From: Hypomyces perniciosus
Lineage: Eukaryota; Ascomycota; Sordariomycetes; Hypocreales; Hypocreaceae
Direction of reading: 5' to 3'
Length of the DNA stretch: 64,000 bases
NCBI GenBank assembly: GCA_008477525.1
Contig: SPDT01000002.1
Location: 3,596,001-3,660,000, forward strand
Position 1 is the first letter of the stretch; each line of letters opens with the position of its first letter. The notes below the pieces were generated by a model. It was not told the origin of the DNA, searched no databases, and saw only the letters and a program-made list of their open reading frames with translations. This document shows, one piece after another, positions 53,205-63,547 of the stretch. The translations under genes were made by a program, and so were the position numbers.

Positions 53205-53912
53205 TTAGGCTGATTTACAGCGAAGGGAGAGAACCTTAACATCTCTGCCTCCACAAAGGAAAATTAAATCTGTTCTAAAAGGGCGACTGACTGCCTTTGT
53301 AGCATTCTTATCAGAAAAGGCTTGGCAAGTTGCCTTTTTCGCACCCTCAAGCTGAACAATTTCGACGGCATTGACCGAGCTAAAAGAAAGAGCAAATGCA
53401 GATCCATCGGCAGGAACTTTGACTTGCATAGCTGAATCATCCGCTAAGCTGAGTTGGACGCGGACATTCTTGGTGGGTGGAGGAGGTGGTGGAGGTGTGT
53501 TGGAGCAGTTCGGAACAGCATTAGGAGCTGTGACACAGCAAAAAGAACCAATTGGAACAGCTTGGTCGGCCTTTAAGTCAACACTTCCGTCGGAGGCGTC
53601 AGTGAAGCTGGCCTCGGTGCTATCAGTGAAGATGCCACCGATTTTTTTAGTGCCAGCAGCGTCGCTGAATGCCTGGCAGACGCATCCAGGGGTTACAGCA
53701 TCCGCATTCACACCTGCCCGAGCCTGAGGAGTATTGGCAGTGGAAAATAGCTTATTGGCTGGAATATTAATGCCCACAGAAGCGTCACCGTCTCTGTTCT
53801 TCATACGAATAAGGCAGCTGCTATCCTGTCGGGGAAAGTTAGTTGTAGGGATTGCGTAAACAGAAGCCAAGAGAAGAGCGGCCGAGCCAAAGGTCATGAT
53901 CATGGACTTCAT
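53205..53912 (-). CDS. Secreted two-module protein with polyproline linker
   Basis: 235 residues, single exon. Signal peptide MKSMIMTFGSAALLLASVYA (cleavage about residue 20). Two related modules follow: about 30-132 (with CVCQAFSDAAGTKKIGGIF) and about 147-235 (with ATCQAFSDKNATKAVSRPF), separated by a run of seven prolines (NTPPPPPPPTKN). The shared CQAFSD..TK....F motif indicates internal duplication; cysteines are placed to form disulfides. Secretion is well supported; the function is unknown. It is a candidate cell-surface or effector-like protein. It lies in a normal-composition island between AT-rich blocks. Confidence 0.8.
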   Translation of the reverse strand: MKSMIMTFGSAALLLASVYAIPTTNFPRQDSSCLIRMKNRDGDASVGINIPANKLFSTANTPQARAGVNADAVTPGCVCQAFSDAAGTKKIGGIFTDSTEASFTDASDGSVDLKADQAVPIGSFCCVTAPNAVPNCSNTPPPPPPPTKNVRVQLSLADDSAMQVKVPADGSAFALSFSSVNAVEIVQLEGAKKATCQAFSDKNATKAVSRPFRTDLIFLCGGRDVKVLSLRCKSA

Positions 53913-55485
53913 TTTGAATAGATCTTGAAAATGTTTGAATGGCGAAGATGAAATTATTGAGAGGGTGTGATTATGATTGACTCAAAGTTGGTAAAAGAGT
54001 CGTAGAGCGTTTATCTTTGGGTGGGATAAAATAAGGAATTGGAAGTTGGAGTGAAGAATCATACATTGCGAGACTCGATACTTTATGCTCTATTTGTCCT
54101 GAGAACGACATCATGACAAAGCGCCATAGGATCGTGGGGATGAATATATGAAAGGTACGGAGTACGTACCCATAAGCTAACACAGCCTCTAGCCTATTTG
54201 ATAGGTCGCAAAGTTTAAATCTATTGAGCATGCTAAATTTAGCTATAAGTTCGCTGACAGTGCTCAGCTGACCCAAGCTAACTTCTTATAGCTAAGTATA
54301 GAACTATAAAAGTTCCGGAGGAGCCATAATAGTTCCGGAAGTAAAAAAGCCGTGGTTATATATAATAACTGCTAGTATATCTAGCTCAGTCGGTGAGTAT
54401 AATTCTACGAAATCAGAAAATTATGCCGATAGAGACTTATTTGCTTTGTAAGTCTTATAGTAGCATTAGTAACCAGATATGCAAGCGCATTAAATGTCCG
54501 ACAACAAACCTCGGCCCATCGTCCGTTATAATACAGCTGTGTCCCCATCACTGCTCCCAAGTTTCTAATGTTAATTTTGTAATTACTCACTTAGTTTGAC
54601 GAGATACATTAATTAAAGGCCATGAGAGAATAAGAGCGATAGCAGGATAAATCCCTGCTACAACGAAGAATGTCCCCAGATAACTCTGGGGTTGGCGGAA
54701 ACCCCCTGCCCTAAAAATTGCTAGAGGAGCGGAATAGATCGCTAGTAGTTGGCTAGTACACAGTGACAAGCCAACCCATAGAACCTGAGGGGAAATCAGC
54801 CGACTCTGTGCTAGACATCATGAACAAGGCTGCGAGTTGTTTCTGCAGCGCATGCACGAGGAGAGGGGGAGACATCTTTCCTACATTTCTTTGCATGTCC
54901 GCAGGTCGGTGGTGATAAGTGCTGCTGTGGTATCTGTACCTGGTGTCCAGACAATCCCTCAAGAGCCTCCATTTCGCCCACTTTGAGGAGCCATGTCCAG
55001 TCCAAAGAGTCCACCCTCGCCCCAATTTCCCTTCCATTAGCATAGATACTAGCCAGTCATTAACAACATACAAGTCGCCTAAACTACCTGTTCAATAGAA
55101 TCAATGATACGTGTCTGCTCGGGCTAAAGCCCTAATCCTCCGCGAACATAAACCTGATTCCCTGGTTTATCCTTTGGAAAACCCTCGAACGTCGCAGGTA
55201 ATAAAATGCATATGTACAAGACATATTGAGCTTGAATTGTGTTTGTTGGATCGCTATTACTAATCTCTCTCTAGATATCATACACTAGCGATCAGTTAGA
55301 TGACTGCACAACAGTCCCCTCCGAGATAGGCAACGAGAGTCTCTTGAAGCTAATTGAACGGAAGAGCTGCTCCTTATATACATGACGAACTGGCCTTCGT
55401 AGCCACCACAGGCAACGCGGTTACATACCTCCTCAGTTGCTGCATTCCTTGGCGTAGTTGGAAGGAATGCATGTGCTGTGTGACA
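53913..55485. other. Intergenic, no gene; one less-mutated LTR fragment
   Basis: Frames here are short and lack family features. 55110-55197 is an LTR fragment retaining C and G (CCTCCGCGAACATAAACC). Confidence 0.5.
55110..55197 (+). repeat. LTR fragment, little RIP
   Basis: Collinear with the end of the LTR at 46620-46708 but with CpG/CpA sites intact, thus approximating the pre-mutation sequence. Confidence 0.65.
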
Positions 55486-55893
55486 CTAGAATATGGTAAA
55501 TCGGGTTGCACCTCCAGCTGGTCCCTTGACGCAACCCTCCCCGATATTAACAAATTCACAGACGATGTTCTGATCGTCATTGCATGCATAAGCACCTTGA
55601 TACGAGCCGTTCGAGCCGTCGCCTGTCTTAGAAACGATCAAGTGCTGGCCTTTTGGGCTGACAGGATACTCCACCTATATATCAAAGATTGGGCCAGTCA
55701 GCAGTAGACCGACAAATAGATCTCCTGCAATGAAATAAAGACTCACGTAAAAGTCACTTCCAGTATGGGTGCTAGTCAGTGACTGAGCTGAGCAATCCGG
55801 GGAACTATAGAAGTTCACCGTCCAGAAACCTTCTTGTGCTATAGCGAGCCCAGTAAGGGTAGCACCGACGAGAACGATAGATCCCCAGAACAT
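55486..55893 (-). CDS. Small secreted protein, two exons
   Basis: Exons 55893-55747 and 55674-55486 (111 aa); the 72 nt intron has a consensus GTGAGT donor and TAG acceptor, phase 0, joining DFY|VEYPV. Signal peptide MFWGSIVLVGATLTGLAIAQ, then FWTVNFYSSPDCS.., ACNDDQNIVCEF and EGCVKGPAGGATRF: four cysteines, enough for two disulfides. The type is common among fungal secreted small proteins; function unknown. A CTATATAG element at 56018-56025 could be the TATA region, ~125 bp upstream. It lies 260 bp from a MITE-like element. Confidence 0.75.
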
Positions 55894-56017
55894 TTTGTAA
55901 TGAGGTACGAGTGGCTTGGAGGTATGTTAAAGAATTTGGAGTGACTTAGAAAATAAATGAGTTCAATCGAGGCTTCTTGATTCTACATATCTTGATTGAA
56001 AGGCTATTCACTCTCGC

Positions 56018-56025
56018 CTATATAG
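56018..56025 (-). promoter_or_regulatory. Possible TATA element of the small secreted protein
   Basis: CTATATAG about 125 bp upstream of the ATG at 55893; weak evidence. Confidence 0.35.
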
Positions 56026-56154
56026 TTTTTCTTATGACCTATCTTCTTGGTCTTGGATGATTCCAATCGGGACAGAAATGATTCCGACCGGGACCTACGG
56101 AGTAGATGATTTTCAGTAGAGAGAGGATCCACGCACGCCCTAATTTCGCTGACG

Positions 56155-56490
56155 TGTACATGCCGCAAGGATCACAAACGTTAGTTTAGTGCAAGACCTA
56201 TATCCCGATTTTTGATTGGCTGATGAAAAGTAAGTCACAGTACTTCTGAATATAATGAAATCACTATTAAAATCAAGTCCTAGGTACACTGTAATGATCA
56301 GAAAGGCCACTATCACGATCAATAACCTGAGTCGTCATGGCATTAATATCATGAAGTTATTGCCAGTTAGGGAAGAGGTCACTCTCTATAGTATTTTATA
56401 TGGAAATATACTGCTGCATTATTAGCCAATTAAAAATCAGGATGTGGGTCTTGTACTAAGCTAACGTTTATGATCCTTGCGGCATGTACA
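56155..56490. mobile_element. MITE, 336 bp with ~70 bp terminal inverted repeats
   Basis: Left arm 56155-56224 and right arm 56421-56490 are reverse complements with few mismatches, from TGTACATGCCGCAAGGATCA inward. The flanks allow a TA target duplication (TA|CATGCC...GGCATG|TA), as in Tc1/mariner. The interior has no coding capacity. Not related to the DD34E transposase ends as far as can be seen. Confidence 0.88.
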
Positions 56491-57624
56491 TCCATGGGAT
56501 GTACGAGTATTCAGCCGAAAGAATTAGCAACCTGCCTATATAGGAAACTGGAGCTCCAGAATGGGGCGCTCTAGGAAGCACTGCCGTAGGCTAAGTCCCG
56601 CTATAAAACCCTACGTCGGCAACGCTAGAGGCTCTTCAAGGGCCACTAACTCATGTACCTAAATCCTACTGACCCCCACTGAGTGCTTGCGGTTTCCAAC
56701 CCCCATGCATAGGTAGGTTGGGCAAGCTGGGCATATCATGTCAACTTGTGAATGAAAGCACAGCCCCAAGCCCGCCCGGTTAGGTTCAGGCTTTAGTTAT
56801 CATGCGGCCGATTCCGAGGTCACCGTCATGACAAAAAGTGCATCGCCACTCGCCAACCCCGTAGCGACTTGAATGCTGTATGTACGTAGGACACCGGCGC
56901 AGAATGAGTGGACAATCGGGTCTATGACTGCGCTAGACACTGGATGGTAGGGCCGCTGGGGCGTCTTGGTGCTTCCTTGCTCCGGAGCCAGCACCGTTTG
57001 AGCTTTTGTGTGCCAGCGTGGGGGCTCTTAAGCTCAAGTGCTGCTACAGGGTTTTCCGTCTCAATATTAATGACTGTCTCCAACAAAGCAAAGCGGTCCT
57101 CTTGAAAGGCCGTTCTGTCTTGACGGACAGGCTTGGCTTGCTTGCGTGCTTTAGATCCTCGGCTCTACCTGGAGGTGGAAACAGCACGACCTCTTTCGAA
57201 AATGGGGAGACAGATAAAACCGCCGACTGACGGCAACGGAATCACCGAGACAGGCGGCGGCATATTAGAGGGTTTGTTAACACCACGAGACATAGATAGA
57301 GGAGTAAAGAGAAACGTTTCGCTTAGTCTGATGCATTTAAGAAGACGGTACCGTGTAAGGGACTGCGCAATCGTCGAGAACCGTGCCAGTACGGAGTTTG
57401 TGGAGGAAGGTAAGCCCGAAGCACATTCACGCGCTGGCCTACAAGGTACTGACTTAGAACCTATAAAAGTAAATGTAAGAAATTAACGTATGGTTGAAAT
57501 GAATATACTTATTCCGTTTATATATTAGATGGAAGGACTTGTGTACTTTTAACTAGTTATGTGATAAATAGTTTATATAGGTGATATGGGATAGGGCTTA
57601 TAGATAAGTAGGTAATTCTAAGGT
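56491..57624. other. Intergenic, nothing recognised
   Basis: Normal composition to about 57480. Plus-strand frames at 56908-57486 lack recognisable domains. Confidence 0.45.
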
Positions 57625-57880
57625 CACTTCGCGGAATATAGGATGGTCAGACCCTTTTTACCAGACATCCCACTAGGGGAAACCCCCCTTTTACATTTAC
57701 TCAGACCCTTAAGAAGCAAAGACTTCCAGAAACTAATAGAGGAGGCGAATCTATACAGTCCCTTAACTGAAGTAGATTAACACCTTACAATTGACCCTCT
57801 TTCCTTTATAAATTGAAATTTAGCGAACAGTGGCCTTAAGCTGCTGGCTGCTTGCGTCTCGCCTAGCTTTGCCTAATATA
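57625..57880 (+). mobile_element. RIP-affected LINE 3'-end relic
   Basis: Text such as AAAGACTTCCAGAAACTAAT..GAGGAGGCGAA and ATTTAGCGAACAG aligns in order with the ORF2 end and 3' UTR of the LINE at 30-36 kb, with C/G replaced by T/A at many sites. Confidence 0.65.
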
Positions 57881-58358
57881 TACATAAAATATCTACTTGC
57901 AGCCTATATTTGTTTGTTTGTTTTATTATTTGCGTCTATTAAGTAAACTAATTATATAAATCTATATTTAGGCAATAAGATTTTAAAAGCTAGTAGCTTA
58001 AAGCTATTATTTGCTAAATTTTAATTTATAAAGGAAAAAGGGGTTAATTATAAAGTATTAATTTAATTTAGTTAAAGGGGGACTGTATAGGTGTATTTCC
58101 TCTACTAGTTTCTAAAAGCTTTTACTTCTTAAAGGTTTAAATAAATACAATAAAGGGGTCTCTTTTAATAAAATATCTAGTAAAAAGGGTTTAACTATCC
58201 TGCACTTTATAAAATAGCCTTATTCCTTTAGTTCACTATACCTATAAATAAGACTTGCATTATATTTAAAGCGCTTATAATATTTTTAGAAATCGCTATA
58301 CTTAAACCTTTCTGCCAGTAATCTATATAAAATAAAGTATAAGAGTTTTAATTTTAGA
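57881..58358. other. AT-rich RIP-type DNA
   Basis: No gene or recognisable element. Confidence 0.5.
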
Positions 58359-58928
58359 GTAATACTATTGGAACAGATAAAAATTGCTACTGGAACAGAT
58401 GGTCCGTGCGCGCACACAGAAGTCGTCCCAGCTTTCAATTCCTCGATCTTCCATAAACAACAACTTAAGTAGCAATAACAGTAGCCATAACGAGGGCGGC
58501 CATTCGGGCAAAGACGCAGCAGCAGCAGTAAGGCTGCTATATAAGAATTATGACACCAGTCACAGGTGCAGCCGAGCGGTCAGCCCCGGGGCCGACCACC
58601 TACACGTCGGCCATAGTAGATTGCGGGTTACAAAAACTTCTAGCCAACAAAGCCGTATCTCTGCTATAGCAGCAGCATTGTCCTAGATCAAGGAGATTAA
58701 AGAGTTTATACCGGCTACGCAGCTGCAAAATAGTTAGTCTAAGGGAATATATATAAATAAATAAAATATATGCCAAAGACCTGTTATTTAAAGCAATTTA
58801 ATGGTGTTATAATTAAGTGTTATATAAAGGAGTAAGTTATATGTTAAGGGAAATTGCTGGGAGAATTTCGCAGCTGTGCATAGACTATCTGTTCCAGTAG
58901 CAATTGTTGTCTGTTCCAATAGCATTAC
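58359..58928. mobile_element. 570 bp non-autonomous DNA element, 42 bp TIRs
   Basis: GTAATACTATTGGAACAGAT.. at 58359-58400 and its reverse complement at 58887-58928 differ at 3 of 42 positions; each arm contains GGAACAGA twice. A TA next to ATRCTATTGG on both sides could be the target duplication. The GC-normal centre encodes a 100-codon Ser/Asn-rich frame (58384-58686) of no recognisable family. It was inserted into already AT-rich DNA. Confidence 0.85.
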
Positions 58929-61530
58929 TTTAATTTTAAAGGGGACTTTAAAGCTTTAAATCTTTATTATTTATAGTAGCCTAAAACTTTATTAAGTTAA
59001 TTTTATTTTTATACTATAATAACTTTTGTTTTAATTTATCTTTTAATATATATAATTATTATTTAATTTTATAAAAGAGTAAAAAAGGCAGTATTTTATT
59101 TAATAAATTAATTTATTTATTGTTTATAATATCTTTATATTTCAATACCTATAAAATATAAATTATATAAAAGAGGATACTTTATATTAGTTTTTAAAAG
59201 TATATATATACTTTTTATATAAAAGGGGGGGGGATATTAAATAATTTATTAATTACGATTATTATATAGTATATAAAGTTACTTATCTATATAGATTATA
59301 TAGAGCTTTACTTTTATTGGATTGATAGTCTAACAACTATTAAGTTATTAAAGAAAAAAAGGGCTGTTTAAATTAAATAATCCTTTTTTATATATTTTAT
59401 TATTAGCTTTATTGCCTTTAAAGTGGCTTATATTCTAATATTATAGATTTCAATATTATGTAAATAGCTAAAATTTATAATTGCTTTTACTTTAAAGTAT
59501 ATAACTATACTTTAACTTAAATTCCCTTTAATTTAAAATTTATTAAAGTATATTATAATTATAAAAAAGAAAGTAATTTTAATATATTTAAATATTTTTT
59601 TTACTATTATTATTTTACCTTTACCCTTTAAGTTTAAGTTAAATATTATATAAATAGACTTTTTAATAAAAAGTATAAGTTAAATAGTTTTATTAATAAA
59701 GGCTGCAGTATATTAAAGTCTAGTTTATAGTATTTAAAGGGCGAGTTTTTTATTAATATATTAGTTAATGAAGCAATCTTAATTTAGGCCTATAAATTTT
59801 ACTATATATTTAAGCTAGGCCTAGGCTAAAGCAATACTAGCTAAAGGAATTCCGGATTCCCCATATAAAATAAATATATATAGGTTTCTAAACTAAAAGG
59901 ATTGCCTTTATTATAGTTTTAAAAGCTTTATTATAGTTAAAGGAAATGATATTTCTTACTTTTTAATTTAATATTTTATTAAGTATTTATAATATAAATA
60001 TAATTATTTCTTTAATAGTTTTATTAATAAAAATAATAGTAATACTATTTATATATTAAAGTATAATAGTAATATTATAAAAGAAATGAAAAAGCTTTAA
60101 AAAGCTTTATATTTAAATATAAATCCTAGTAAAATAATCTTATTTTCTTTATAGATAAAGGCAGTTTGATTGTTTATAAAAGACTGTATTTATTTAATAA
60201 ACTAAATTAGCTAGCTTTATTATTTAAGCTATACAATTCGCCTATTCTTTATAATAATATTAAAGGCTTTAAAAATATATAAAGCAAAAGGTATTATCGC
60301 TTTACTTTTACTTAAAGTAATTTTAAAGCCTTTAATATTATATAGGCTATTAAATTAATAGCTGCCTTTTTTAAAAAAAGTATTAAAATACTATTCGAAA
60401 AGCATTTTATACTTAAATACCAAAAAAGAGATTTATTTTATTAATAGTGTTTCTAAACCTTTTTTTATATAAAATAATAGTAAAATAAATTTAAATACTT
60501 TATATATTATATAGTTTAGTTTACCTAGCTTTAAGTTAATTATAACCTTTATATTTTGAAATAAAAAAAATAGTAATTAAATTTAAAGTATACTTTAAAA
60601 AGGTTTATAATAAAGTCTTTAATAGTTACCTATATTTGTTAAAAAAAGGCAATAAATATATTATCTATATTAAAAGCAGTATTATTTACTTTTATTATAG
60701 CTTTTTTTACTCTCTCTTTAATAATTAATTTACTTTATATAATTCAAAGGTTTTATAGTGCCTTTTATCCTTATAGGTTATTAATATCCTTTTCTACTTT
60801 TTTATACTATAAAAGATATTCTCTAAAGTAAATTACTTATTTTTTAAAGTTAAATATACTTTTTATTTTATTAATTACAAGGGGGGGGGGGCTAAATGCA
60901 GTCTATACCTTTATATTATTTAATTACCTACTTAATCCCTTTACTTAAATTAATTAAAGTTATAACTTTATTTTAGTAAACCTGTTTTTTGCGTTTAATA
61001 ATATTTTAAAGTAACATCTTTACTTTAAGTTTTTTAATAGATTTACATAGTATTATAATAAAGGGTCTATAAACTATTTAATAGTCTTTATTTTATTAAA
61101 AGGCGCTATATCTATTTCAATATTTTTTCCTGCCTGCCATTTAAATATAATCTATACATAGTTTCTATAAAGTTTATATAACTATATTACAATCTGCCTT
61201 TATTAAGTTATTTATATTTATTTTAAGGAAAAGCTAAGTATATATATATATATTATTTAATTAAACTTTTATAGGTTCTTTGAAAGAATATATTTTATTC
61301 CTATATTAAATATAAACTTAATACGGTTTAGTAGTATAATAGTAATAGTATAATAGTTTAACTTTATATTTAATCTTTTTACTACTCTTAAAAGACTAGG
61401 TAAGTTAAAAATATTAAGTTAATATATTTTCTAGAATCTTTTATTAAAGTATTTATTAACGCTAAAGTAAGGTTATATTTTTTTTTTTACTATCTTATTT
61501 CTTACTATATCTAATATTTAGCCTAGCTAT
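58929..61530. mobile_element. RIP-destroyed repeat DNA with two poly-G tracts
   Basis: Almost entirely A/T. Two G runs survive (59226-59234 and 60884-60893), resembling polypurine tracts of LTR elements. No coding echoes I can assign. Confidence 0.5.
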
Positions 61531-62682
61531 TAATATATATAAAAGTATATCCTTCTCTTTCCTTTCCTTTCCTTCCCTTATTATCTACATTTTCACTCCT
61601 TCCAGCCTATTGTATATTATATGGTAGCAATTTTCATGATTCCGATCATGTAACCAGCCTCCGCTGCTAGATACAGCCAAACGCAACCAACCAACCAACC
61701 AAGCTGCAACCAGACCTATCTACAATCGACTAAGCCGTCCCTTTTATTAAGCCTGAACGGCAGCTTCAATCCGGCTTGATCAGACCTGCCGGATAACGCG
61801 TTGGTTAACGATCAATAACGCGTTTTCCTTTATTCCTTCGTTCTTCGGCGTTCAACAACGCGTTTCCTTGCTTCCTTCGCGTTTGGCGTTATTTATTTCC
61901 TCCGATTTGACCGACGTCGTGATGGGCCTATTCGATTAGCTTGATGAGCTCGAACAACAGCGGGCCTGGCAGCTATATCAGCAAGATCTATAGCGCCGAA
62001 CCTGTGGATTATGCCGCCAGACCTTCCCGTTACGAAATCAGCTCTTTCTTTATCTTTAATCGCGCTGCCCAGCTAGCCCGATCGAATTCAAGCCCATCAG
62101 CCGTTCAAGCCGGATCCAACGCTTCGAACAACGCCGCTTCGAACCACGCGGCTCTATTCGACCTAGCCGACTTGAACAACGCGAATTCGACCAACCTAGC
62201 CGACCCGAACAACGCGGCCCCGTTCAACGCGTTCCACCAAGCCAGATAGAATAACGCTGCTTGGTTAGACCTAGCCGACTTGGATAACGCGGCTTCGAAC
62301 AACGCGGCCTTAAACAACACGGCTCTGAACAACGCCGTTCCGTTCAACCTAGCCGACTCAAGCAACGCGTTCCTGGAAGCCGGCCACTAAGTCATTATGA
62401 TCGACAGCGCTTGGATAACCTAGCCCAATGGCAAGCCGGCTATATAAAGCGCCATATCAATCAATATGGCTTCGAACCACCTAGCCGGCTATTGGATGAG
62501 GCTGTCAGTCATTATCTTGTTCGGGTTCATCAATGGCGTAGCGGCGGGGATAACCCGAGGACGGGTTAGTTTTCTTTTCTAGGGGGGGCATTTGATACAC
62601 ATAAAAGCGTATCCTTCTCTTTCCTTTCCTTTCCTTCCCTCATCATTATCCATTTTCACTCCTTCTAGCCCATTGTGTATCA
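61531..62682 (+). mobile_element. Miniature LTR retrotransposon (TRIM-like), ~90 bp LTRs
   Basis: The 5' LTR (61531-61619, TAATATATA...TATATTA) and 3' LTR (62593-62682, TGATACACA...GTGTATCA) share the CCTTCTCTTTCCTTTCC tract and most other positions; the 5' copy shows C-to-T and G-to-A changes. A polypurine tract CTAGGGGGGGCATT precedes the 3' LTR. The 1 kb interior lacks pol; remnants read LDELEQQRAWQLYQQD and RLDNLAQWQAGYIKRHINQYG, Gag-like at most, around a 15-bp repeat block. No clear target duplication. Confidence 0.7.
62115..62345 (+). repeat. Tandem AACAACGCGGC repeats inside the miniature LTR element
   Basis: Irregular ~15 bp units (TCGAACAACGCGGCT type) interspersed with GACCTAGCCGACTTG. 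In one frame they give an Asn/Ala-rich chain (61941-62249), which I take as a by-product of the repeat. Confidence 0.7.
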
Positions 62683-63547
62683 AGAGGCTATAGTTTTTTG
62701 GTGAATCGGCACCTAAAGTGTGGGGTACCTGTAGGTATAGGAGGGAAGCTTGCTACTTGCAGCCTAGACTGGTGGCTTTAATTAGCAACGAAGCACTGCC
62801 TTCTCTTTAAGTGCTAGAAGGAGTAATAGCTTTATCTAACCATCGCCCGGTTTCTATACCAAATTCCAGGATTATATTCCTACACTGCCGGTTTGCCGTC
62901 GCGCCTACTTACGCTTTTGCCCTATTATTGTTAGAGGGTACTCTATATATTTAGTGAAGTTAGAGAACGCGACTATCTCAAGTTTACAGGCTCCTACAGT
63001 CCGCAATATAAGGATAACCCCTGCCCGTCCCATAAATCTTAGCTTTCTATTGGCCGCAACCCAAAAGATCTGCAATCTTTAAGACTTAAAGAAATAGAAA
63101 TGCAGAATGAGACTATCTTCTAGCTATAATAAACCCTGTCTATATCGATATCTGCAGCCATATTAGGAAGGAGACTATCTTCTAGCTACAATAAACCCTC
63201 TCTATGTCGATACCTGCGGCCATATTAGGAAGGAGACCCGCTTTTGTTAACGATTCAACTTTAAAATTAAAGAAAAGCATATATTTCCTTATTGTTACGA
63301 CCCAGGGTATTTCTAAAATAGTAACTATAGGTAAGTATAAGGATTTATGTATACTAATTTTCCTTACGTAGGAATTATTTTCGAAAGAAGCCTCTAAACC
63401 CTAAGATAGTCCTTTTGCAGGTCTATAAATTGAATGGTATATCCCCCTATCTGTAGTATTAAGTTTCACTTGTCTCACCCACCTCCTTTCTCTTAATATC
63501 CAATTCATTATCTGGGAAAGGATTCCCAGTTATTCTTATCTTTCATT
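62683..63547. other. Intergenic upstream of the right-edge gene
   Basis: Contains a reversed copy of the LINE 5'-end module (62701-62752) and the 62 bp tandem repeat. A pyrimidine-rich stretch (63475-63495) lies shortly before the ATG at 63548. Confidence 0.5.
63109..63232 (+). repeat. 62 bp tandem duplication
   Basis: GAGACTATCTTCTAGCTA.. at 63109-63170 is repeated at 63171-63232 with transitions: the first copy has T or A where the second has C or G. Confidence 0.85.

Noticed and set aside
54370..54420. tRNA-like A-box (TAGCTCAGTCGGTGAGT)
   Set aside because: No B-box (GGTTCGAATCC-like) and no pairing acceptor stem at the right distance.
58565..58640. Possible tRNA from GCCGAGCGGTCAGCC
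   Set aside because: The rest does not fold into a cloverleaf; it lies inside a transposon interior.
61941..62249. 102-codon Asn/Ala-rich protein
   Set aside because: Openness comes from ~15 bp tandem repeats within the miniature LTR element; no conserved domain.
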